From GCA-2732805 sp964516605 (GTDB taxonomy: Bacteria > Pseudomonadota > Gammaproteobacteria > Coxiellales > Coxiellaceae), in NCBI GenBank assembly GCA_964516605.1, contig CAZFAA010000029.1, positions 1-20,284 on the forward strand: a DNA stretch of 20,284 bases, given 5' to 3'. Shown here one piece after another: positions 15,127-20,284 of this stretch. The position numbers and the translations under genes are program-made. Within the stretch, counting starts at the first letter, position 1; every line of letters begins with the position of its first letter. Below the pieces are notes generated by a model, which did no database searches, was not told the DNA's origin, and saw only the letters and a program-made list of their open reading frames with translations.

Positions 15127-16814
15127 TGCACTGCCTGACGAGGCAATGCTGCATCCGGCGCATCGGGTGCAATATCCAAAATCCGCAGTGACGCCGACAT
15201 CACTTTTTCAAACACTGGTGCTGACACGAGTCCTGCAAAATGCTGACCTTGTGGTTCACGTAGCACCACTGCAACAACTAAATCAGGATTGGATGCAGGC
15301 GCCATACCAACAAACGATGAAATATAACGGTGCTGATCGTAACCATGGCCATTTGAAATATAGGCCGTGCCAGTTTTACCTGCGACACGATAATGTGGAA
15401 TATTGGCACTTAATGCCGTACCACCACGCTCGACCACTGCTTCCAACATTTTAACCACATTATCCGCCACTACTTTACTGACAATCTGTTGGCCTGCTGG
15501 CACTTGATTCACTTTCAATAAAGAAATGGGCTCAGCCACACCGTGATTGGCTAACACAGCATAAGCATGTGCTAATTGCAGTGTGGTCGCTGCAATACCG
15601 TAACCGTAAGCGAGGGTGGCGACCACCGTCGGATACCATTTATCTTGCGGCACCAAACGTCCTGGCACCTCACCCGGAAAACCGCTATCGGTTACTTGAC
15701 CAAAACCTAAATTATGCAATAAATCCCAATAACTTTTTGGAGGCATCGACATCAAAATTTTAGCCGCACCAATATTACTTGATTTTTGCAGTACGGTGGT
15801 TAAATCAATCACGCCATAATTTAAGCCATCATCTTTAACAATTAAATGCCCCACACGCATGCGTCCCGGATTGGTATTAATCATACTAGTGGGTTTGTAA
15901 CGCCCACTTTGCAAAGCCAGCGCAATATTAAATGGTTTAATCACAGAGCCAGGCTCAAACATATCCGTCACCGCACTATTGCGATACCGTTCATCATGCT
16001 GCTCGGGGCGTGCATTCGGATTGTAGGAAGGCGCATTCGCCATAGCTAATACTTCACCTGTTTTGCTATCCAACACAACAATTGACCCTGATTTTGCTTG
16101 ATACTCTGAGACCGCCTGTTTAATAGCACTGTAGGCAATATATTGGATGCGGTGATCAATACTAAGTGTCAGATCATGGCCCTGCTCTGGGGTTTGCAAT
16201 AACGCTACATCACTAATGATGTGCCCTTCGCGGTCACGCACCACCTCACGTTTACCGGGTTTTCCAGACAACCAATTTTGATACGCTAATTCCAATCCTT
16301 CTTGACCATGATCATCGACATTGGTTAAACCCACTACATGCGCTGTTACTTCACCTTCTGGATAAAAACGCTTGTATTCATGTTGTAAATACACACCCTG
16401 AATACCTAAATCTTGCACAGCTTGCGCTACAAACGGCGCATTTTGACGTTTCAAATACACAAAACCATGATGCTTATCTTGTGCGTGGCGTATGACAACT
16501 TCTAGTGGCAAGCCTAAGTTTTGTGCTAGCTCACGCTCTTGCGCTGGTGTTGCATTAAAATCTTTAGGATTAATCCAGACGGAATCAACAGGAGAACTCA
16601 CAGCTAATGGTGAACCTAAACGGTCCATGATAATACCACGATAAGCTGGAATTAAAATATTGCGCACAGAACGCGCATTACTTTGCTTAAGCAAAAACGA
16701 GCGTTGTAAGATATTCAAATCAAATAAGCGCCAGACAATACACAATGCAGCAGCGATTAATAACGCAACTATAAAATAAAACCGCCATGTGTATTGCTGT
16801 TCTCTATGACGCAT
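15123..16814 (-). CDS. ftsI: Peptidoglycan transpeptidase FtsI (PBP3)
   Basis: FtsI is the class B penicillin-binding protein that cross-links septal peptidoglycan with FtsW. The 563 residues begin with a short basic cytoplasmic tail and one membrane segment (residues 12-28, FYFIVALLIAAALCIVW). A pedestal domain follows, including RGIIMDRLGSPLA, KRFYPEGEVTAHVVG and GQEGLE. The transpeptidase domain has SVIK (active Ser290, Lys293), SSN (345-347) and KTGTA (480-484). The start ATG has GAGG four bases upstream. It follows ftsL after a 200-bp gap filled by repeat copy B, where these genes are usually adjacent. It ends tail to tail with the plus-strand kinase gene, so the operon is interrupted after it. 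Confidence 0.96.
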   Translation of the reverse strand: MRHREQQYTWRFYFIVALLIAAALCIVWRLFDLNILQRSFLLKQSNARSVRNILIPAYRGIIMDRLGSPLAVSSPVDSVWINPKDFNATPAQERELAQNLGLPLEVVIRHAQDKHHGFVYLKRQNAPFVAQAVQDLGIQGVYLQHEYKRFYPEGEVTAHVVGLTNVDDHGQEGLELAYQNWLSGKPGKREVVRDREGHIISDVALLQTPEQGHDLTLSIDHRIQYIAYSAIKQAVSEYQAKSGSIVVLDSKTGEVLAMANAPSYNPNARPEQHDERYRNSAVTDMFEPGSVIKPFNIALALQSGRYKPTSMINTNPGRMRVGHLIVKDDGLNYGVIDLTTVLQKSSNIGAAKILMSMPPKSYWDLLHNLGFGQVTDSGFPGEVPGRLVPQDKWYPTVVATLAYGYGIAATTLQLAHAYAVLANHGVAEPISLLKVNQVPAGQQIVSKVVADNVVKMLEAVVERGGTALSANIPHYRVAGKTGTAYISNGHGYDQHRYISSFVGMAPASNPDLVVAVVLREPQGQHFAGLVSAPVFEKVMSASLRILDIAPDAPDAALPRQAVH

Positions 16815-16820
16815 AGTCCT

Positions 16821-16991
16821 CGATCTATACCGCTCGCCATTGAAGACGCAAAATAAAAGATGGATGGCTCACGGTAATCTGTTATCGATGGCCTTGCGTG
16901 CAGTCAATTCACGCAGACCACCAAGGGGAGAATATCACCCACCCCTTGGAAACCCATCTCACTTTCGAGTCATTTCAATATGCTGTTCGCA
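16821..16991 (-). repeat. Intergenic repeat copy B, upstream of ftsI
   Basis: This is homologous to 5184-5356. It starts at the ribosome site of ftsI and ends 23 bp from the ftsL stop. It has a perfect 8-bp stem, CCAAGGGG (16921-16928) with CCCCTTGG (16942-16949), loop 13. A second stem is TGCGTG (16895-16900) with CACGCA (16910-16915), loop 9. A weak outer pairing is GCCAT (16836-16840) with ATGGC (16864-16868). Strand is given as that of the operon. Confidence 0.75.
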
Positions 16992-17014
16992 CCATTGATA
17001 ATGGCTCTATACAA

Positions 17015-17344
17015 TTAATTATCCATAACTGTGACACTGGATGCAGGCATCACCATACCCAAATCCTGGCTCGCAATGCTTTGCACGCGTGCTTGTGTCG
17101 ACCAAGTACTTTGCTCTAAAAGCAGTTTACCCCAATCAACGTTATATTGTTGCTGCTCTTGCTGCAATCCTTGATATTGTATGAATAAACGCCTATTCAA
17201 GTCTTTCATGTAGACCACACCAACCGCTGATGCAAAAACACACATAAACAGTACGAATATCGCTACATACCGACTTTTAACAACTAACCCGATAAAAGGG
17301 TTAACTCGAACTTGCTGAGTATACACTCGAGTGATCGCATTCAT
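17015..17344 (-). CDS. ftsL: Cell division protein FtsL
   Basis: FtsL is a small bitopic protein that forms a coiled-coil complex with FtsB and FtsQ and activates FtsWI. The 109 residues comprise a short cytoplasmic part, one membrane segment at about 26-46 (YVAIFVLFMCVFASAVGVVYM), and a periplasmic helix rich in Gln, Leu and Arg (LNRRLFIQYQGLQQEQQQYNVDWGKLLLEQ, compared here by composition) with the LLLEQSTW motif typical of the family. The C-terminal tail has MVMPASSV. Primary sequence conservation in FtsL is low, so the call rests on size, topology and position. Its ATG overlaps the rsmH stop as ATGA. Confidence 0.92.
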   Translation of the reverse strand: MNAITRVYTQQVRVNPFIGLVVKSRYVAIFVLFMCVFASAVGVVYMKDLNRRLFIQYQGLQQEQQQYNVDWGKLLLEQSTWSTQARVQSIASQDLGMVMPASSVTVMDN

Positions 17345-18273
17345 GACCTTCTCTCCGCTATCCTTAGGCGCGCACTACGTGCACGTGCATTATGTTTAAT
17401 TTCATCCTCACTAGGAATAATTAACTTCCCTATTTTTATTAATCGCTTGTTTAAGTCACTTTCTTTAATTGGCAACCCACGTGGCACAAAACCCCCATCT
17501 GCTTCTTCTTTTATAAATCGTTTGACTATTCTATCTTCCAGCGAATGAAAACTTATGATACAGAGGCGTCCACCTACTGCCAATACATCCACACTCTGCT
17601 TCAACCCTTGCTTTAAATCATCCAATTCACGATTAATAAAAATTCGTATTGCTTGAAAACTGCGCGTAGCAGGATGCTTATGCTTTTCATGAACGGGGGA
17701 AGCATGTGCTATAAGATCCGCTAATTGTTTGGTAGTAGATAAGGGACGTTCGCTGCGATCGCGAATAATAGCAGTAGCAATACGTTTAGCAAAGCGCTCT
17801 TCACCAAACTCTTTCAAAATTTTTATGATATCCGCGACATCGGCTGTATTAAGCCAGGTTGCAGCATCCATGCCTTGTGTTATATCCATTCTCATATCAA
17901 GCGGTCCATCGCGTAAAAAACTAAAACCCCGTTCTGCACTGTCTAACTGAGGTGACGACACCCCTAAATCCATCAATATTCCAGCTACCTTATTAAGGAG
18001 ATCGCGCTCTGAGAGTACTTGTTCCATTTGTGCAAACGAAGCATGTACTATTTCAAAGCGCGTATCTTCTTTCATGGGCCCTTTTTCACCATACTGCACT
18101 GCTTGTGGATCCTTATCCAAAGCAATCAACCGACCATTCGACCCTAAACGCTGTAAAATTGCTAGACTATGTCCTCCTCGACCAAACGTTGCATCTACAT
18201 AAACACCATCTGGCTTTATGTTTAATCCTGCTATTACTTCTTCCAGCAATACCGGTTGATGTTGTTCTGACAT
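17341..18273 (-). CDS. rsmH: 16S rRNA m4C1402 methyltransferase RsmH
   Basis: RsmH (MraW) methylates N4 of C1402 in 16S rRNA using S-adenosylmethionine. The 310 residues are the expected length. Motifs are HQPVLLEEV at the N-terminus, the SAM-binding VDATFGRGGHS (GRGGH 31-35), ALDKDP, MDLGVSSPQLD, RGFSFLRDGPLDMRMD, EERFAKRIA, TRSFQAIRIFINREL and ISFHSLEDRIVKRF. It follows mraZ by 13 bp, and its stop overlaps the ftsL start. The ATG is preceded by GAGGGG. Confidence 0.97.
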   Translation of the reverse strand: MSEQHQPVLLEEVIAGLNIKPDGVYVDATFGRGGHSLAILQRLGSNGRLIALDKDPQAVQYGEKGPMKEDTRFEIVHASFAQMEQVLSERDLLNKVAGILMDLGVSSPQLDSAERGFSFLRDGPLDMRMDITQGMDAATWLNTADVADIIKILKEFGEERFAKRIATAIIRDRSERPLSTTKQLADLIAHASPVHEKHKHPATRSFQAIRIFINRELDDLKQGLKQSVDVLAVGGRLCIISFHSLEDRIVKRFIKEEADGGFVPRGLPIKESDLNKRLIKIGKLIIPSEDEIKHNARARSARLRIAERRS

Positions 18274-18286
18274 ACCACCCCTCTAT

Positions 18287-18748
18287 TTATAAGGATAGAG
18301 AGACTAATTCAGGCGGAATGCCAGCGTCGTTTTCTCCTATTCCTTCTGCCAGCCACCCATCACGGTGTAATTGCCACTGGGACTCACCCCAGATTTCAAA
18401 GCGTTTTCCTTGACCAACTAACATCACTGTTTTATCTAACCCGGCATACTCTCTCAATAAAGGCGGCAATAATATACGACCATTGCGATCCAGTTCAAGT
18501 TCTGTCGCATGACCAATCAACAATCGCTGAATGCGTCGTGCCGCCGGTTGGAATGTAGGAAGCTCCCCGAGGCGCTCCTCGATAACACGCCATTGAGGAA
18601 GGGGGTAAAGTAACAGGCATCTATCTTCGGTATCGATTGTAATGACCATCTGCCCATTCGCCTCATCCATGATGGCTTGACGATATTGAGTTGGCACAAT
18701 AATCCGACCCTTTACGTCCATATTTAGGGAGGTTAAACCTCTAAACAT
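18287..18748 (-). CDS. mraZ: Transcriptional regulator MraZ
   Basis: MraZ is a DNA-binding protein of the AbrB/SpoVT fold that represses its own operon, the dcw cluster, in E. coli. The 153 residues contain two repeated modules. The first has FRGLTSLNMDVKGRIIVPTQYR and the second has ATELELDRNGRILLPPLLREYAGL; each is about 75 residues apart from the other and carries the DxKGR/DRNGR-I-P core. It is the first gene of the cluster. Three GTGG(T/G) repeats at 10-bp steps lie just upstream, the arrangement bound by MraZ. Confidence 0.96.
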   Translation of the reverse strand: MFRGLTSLNMDVKGRIIVPTQYRQAIMDEANGQMVITIDTEDRCLLLYPLPQWRVIEERLGELPTFQPAARRIQRLLIGHATELELDRNGRILLPPLLREYAGLDKTVMLVGQGKRFEIWGESQWQLHRDGWLAEGIGENDAGIPPELVSLSL

Positions 18749-18757
18749 CCTTGTACT

Positions 18758-18782
18758 CCCACATTAAACCACATTGTACCAC
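18758..18782 (-). promoter_or_regulatory. Three MraZ-type direct repeats ahead of mraZ
   Basis: On the minus strand GTGGT (18778-18782), GTGGT (18768-18772) and GTGGG (18758-18762) are spaced exactly 10 bp apart, like the TGGGN-N5 repeats bound by MraZ in E. coli. They end 9 bp before the mraZ ATG and overlap the candidate -10 box TACAAT (18773-18778). Confidence 0.7.
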
Positions 18783-18802
18783 CGCGGCGCATAAAGTGTA
18801 CA
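18773..18802 (-). promoter_or_regulatory. Candidate dcw promoter with palindrome
   Basis: On the minus strand, TACAAT (18773-18778) is a good -10 box. TGTACA, about 18 bp further upstream, would be the -35 and lies in the perfect 14-bp palindrome AAAGTGTACACTTT (18793-18806). The palindrome could bind a dimeric regulator in addition to MraZ. The promoter is inferred only from spacing and box match. Confidence 0.4.
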
Positions 18803-18849
18803 CTTTTTCGTTAAAAATTTGGCTTAACGCGCAATGAGTAATAGGCTTG

Positions 18850-18863
18850 TTGATCTAGATCAA
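18850..18863. repeat. 14-bp palindrome upstream of htpX
   Basis: TTGATCTAGATCAA is fully self-complementary. The same half-sites, TTGATCTA and TAGATCAA, form a hairpin just after htpX (19836-19865), so the gene is bracketed by related sites. It may be an operator. Confidence 0.5.
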
Positions 18864-18902
18864 GTGATCATTCCCGAAAGAAATTACTGAAATTAAAGTA
18901 GC

Positions 18903-18932
18903 TTTACAAATTTTAACTGCTAGAATTAATCT
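18903..18932 (+). promoter_or_regulatory. Candidate htpX promoter
   Basis: TTTACA (18903-18908) and TAATCT (18927-18932) are separated by 18 bp and lie 25 bp before the htpX ATG. Matches to sigma-70 boxes are moderate. No heat-shock sigma-32 boxes are evident. Confidence 0.3.
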
Positions 18933-18957
18933 AATTGTATGTATATAAGGAGTTTTT

Positions 18958-19839
18958 ATGTTTAAACGCATCGTTTTGTTCATTTTAACTAACCTAGCCA
19001 TCATGGCGGTGGCGTCGATTATTCTGGCAATTTTTCATGTGAATCCAGAGTTATCGGCGCACGGACTGGATTATAAATCGCTACTGATTTTCTCAGCTGT
19101 TTTTGGTTTCGTAGGCTCGTTTGTCTCATTGCTTATGTCAAAATTTATTGCAAAACATGCCTATGGCGTACAACTGATCGAGCACCCAACGAATGCAAAA
19201 GAACAATGGCTAGTACAAACAGTGCAGGGTTTGGCACGTAAGATTGGGATCAACACCCCTGAAATTGGCGTATATGAAAGCGAAGAACCTAATGCTTTTG
19301 CAACTGGCTGGAGTCGTAATAGCGCCTTGGTTGCCGTCTCCACTGGCCTTCTAAATGATATGAATGAAACGGAATTAACCGGCGTCTTAGGGCATGAAAT
19401 GTCACACGTTGCCAATGGCGACATGGTCACGATGGCGTTGATCCAAGGCGTGGTGAATACGTTCGTTATCTTTTTTGCGCGTATTGCAGCGTATGTGGTG
19501 GCAACATTTATCTCACGTGATGAAGGCGAAGGAATCAGTGCGCTCACTTACTCTCTTATTGCCGTTATTTTTCAGATTATTTTCGGCATTCTTGCGTCGA
19601 TTATTGTCATGGCTTTTTCGCGCTGGCGTGAATTTCGCGCGGACAAAGGTTCAGCCAATTTAACCGGTAAAGACACCATGATTGCGGCACTCAAGCGTCT
19701 GCAGCAGTATTCAGCTATTCCGGATGACAACCGCTCACCAGCAACCTCAGCGTTTATGATTAACCGTCACACAGGCATTATGAAGCTGTTCTCGAGCCAT
19801 CCGTCGCTTGAAGAGCGTATTGCAGCATTAACGCGTTGA
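18958..19839 (+). CDS. htpX: Membrane zinc metalloprotease HtpX
   Basis: HtpX is an inner-membrane M48 peptidase in membrane protein quality control. The 293 residues equal the E. coli length. There are two N-terminal membrane segments (about 5-26 and 40-62), the zinc motif HEMSH (146-150), the third ligand Glu225 in SRWREFRADKGS, two more membrane segments (about 160-183 and 196-220), and the C-terminal FSSHPSLEERIAAL. The ATG is preceded by AAGGAG six bases upstream. It is divergent from the dcw cluster and shares the 18749-18957 region with it. A hairpin TTGATCTA/TAGATCAA begins at its stop codon. Confidence 0.96.
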   Translation: MFKRIVLFILTNLAIMAVASIILAIFHVNPELSAHGLDYKSLLIFSAVFGFVGSFVSLLMSKFIAKHAYGVQLIEHPTNAKEQWLVQTVQGLARKIGINTPEIGVYESEEPNAFATGWSRNSALVAVSTGLLNDMNETELTGVLGHEMSHVANGDMVTMALIQGVVNTFVIFFARIAAYVVATFISRDEGEGISALTYSLIAVIFQIIFGILASIIVMAFSRWREFRADKGSANLTGKDTMIAALKRLQQYSAIPDDNRSPATSAFMINRHTGIMKLFSSHPSLEERIAALTR

Positions 19840-19865
19840 TCTATATAAAAATTGCTTTAGATCAA
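19836..19865 (+). terminator. Hairpin at the htpX stop codon
   Basis: TTGATCTA (19836-19843) and TAGATCAA (19858-19865) can pair with a 14-nt loop, starting within the htpX stop codon. No T-run follows, so this may be a weak terminator or a regulator site related to the palindrome at 18850. Confidence 0.3.
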
Positions 19866-19891
19866 GTTATTGTCATATTTATAAACATATC

Positions 19892-19951
19892 TTTGGGATC
19901 ATTAATGTTATTTTAATATTCAAATGATAGTATGACCCCATTGATCCCAAA
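19892..19951. repeat. 10-bp inverted repeat ahead of the small orphan gene
   Basis: TTTGGGATCA (19892-19901) and TGATCCCAAA (19942-19951) are perfect complements 40 bp apart. They lie between htpX and the small gene and end 25 bp before its ATG, so they could be paired operator half-sites or a transcript stem. Confidence 0.5.
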
Positions 19952-19976
19952 CTTTAGATATTTTAAGGTGACTACC

Positions 19977-20240
19977 ATGGCCTCTTCCTCAACAGAACAA
20001 CTTAACGCTGCCTCATTTCGAGCCGAAGCAGCAGAGCAGCAATTACTTGCGCAAATAATAAAAATGGCGCTCCTCATGGCAGAAAATCTAGAGCTAAAAG
20101 ATGCAGCAACATTCATAAGACACACAAGAGAATTAGCAACTGCCGCATCTAAGCCAGCACAAGCCGGCCTGTTTGCTGCTGTAACGAAAAAAGCAGCTGA
20201 CAGCGCAACATCTGAGCACGGCGCAGCACCTGCCGCCTAA
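19977..20240 (+). CDS. Small hypothetical protein, alanine-rich
   Basis: I do not recognise this family. The start is taken at the ATG at 19977 (MASSSTEQLNAASF), with AAGGTG seven bases ahead, giving 87 residues. An ATG at 19932 would add 15 residues but lacks a comparable site. Residues about 10-55 look helical and amphipathic (FRAEAAEQQLLAQIIKMALL, ENLELKDAATFIRHTRELA). The C-terminal third is low-complexity Ala/Lys/Ser. There is no signal peptide or membrane segment. It is on the same strand as htpX but separated by 137 bp with an inverted repeat, and is followed by a strong palindromic terminator, so it is probably its own transcription unit. Confidence 0.6.
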   Translation: MASSSTEQLNAASFRAEAAEQQLLAQIIKMALLMAENLELKDAATFIRHTRELATAASKPAQAGLFAAVTKKAADSATSEHGAAPAA

Positions 20241-20264
20241 TAAAATTTTTCACATGAATAAAAA

Positions 20265-20284
20265 AAGCCTGCTTAAGCAGGCTT
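20265..20284. terminator. Palindromic transcription terminator at the window edge
   Basis: AAGCCTGCTTAAGCAGGCTT is a perfect 20-bp palindrome with an A-run on its left. On the minus strand that reads as a T-tract, and the right side is cut by the window end. It lies 25 bp after the small gene's stop and probably works in both directions. Confidence 0.75.

Noticed and set aside
15107..15454. 115-codon plus-strand frame overlapping the end of the kinase gene and ftsI
   Set aside because: It lies antisense to conserved FtsI transpeptidase sequence and looks like a shadow frame.
19161..19547. 128-codon minus-strand frame inside htpX
   Set aside because: HtpX is full length and conserved here, so the reverse frame is a by-product of its codons.
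1..20284. CRISPR array, tRNA or rRNA genes
   Set aside because: No regularly spaced repeats and no tRNA- or rRNA-like sequences were seen on either strand.

Overview
The window is a division and cell wall (dcw) cluster on the minus strand. It reads right to left as mraZ, rsmH, ftsL, ftsI, [3.2 kb block on the plus strand], murE, murF, mraY, murD, ftsW, murC, murG, ftsQ, ftsA and a broken ftsZ. The genes are AT-leaning and all proteins look gammaproteobacterial: E. coli-type MraZ, 360-residue MraY, meso-DAP-type MurE, FtsQ/FtsL/FtsI of normal size, HtpX with HEMSH. A eukaryote-like protein kinase, an ArnT-like glycosyltransferase and low GC suggest an intracellular or host-associated gammaproteobacterium, possibly of the Legionella/Coxiella side. 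That placement is inference only.

Region by region. 1-46 is sequence that does not belong to ftsZ. 47-358 is the first 104 codons of ftsZ, cut just before the GGGTGTG GTP-binding signature. 392-3748 holds ftsA, ftsQ and murG. 3745-11883 holds murC, ftsW, murD, mraY, murF and murE, mostly with overlapping or closely spaced ends. 11889-15126 is an oppositely oriented block: ArnT-like membrane glycosyltransferase, a 71-codon remnant, and a Hanks-type kinase. It runs from 5 bp before the murE start to a 4-bp overlap with the ftsI stop. 15123-18748 is ftsI, ftsL, rsmH and mraZ. 18749-18957 is a divergent promoter region with MraZ-type repeats. 18958-20240 holds htpX and a small orphan gene, followed by a palindromic terminator.

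The dcw genes build lipid II (MurC, MurD, MurE, MurF, MraY, MurG) and the septal synthase with its activators (FtsW, FtsI, FtsQ, FtsL, FtsA, FtsZ). Compared with the usual order, murC precedes murG, murB and ddl are absent, and the operon is split by the inserted plus-strand block.

The most unusual items are the following. (1) ftsZ is interrupted at its most conserved motif. (2) A ~170-bp intergenic repeat with hairpins occurs twice, immediately upstream of ftsI and of murC in the same orientation. (3) A soluble Hanks-type kinase sits inside the dcw cluster, preceded by a truncated duplicate of its own 5' end that terminates in a 37-bp perfect palindrome. (4) The murC-murG order is swapped.
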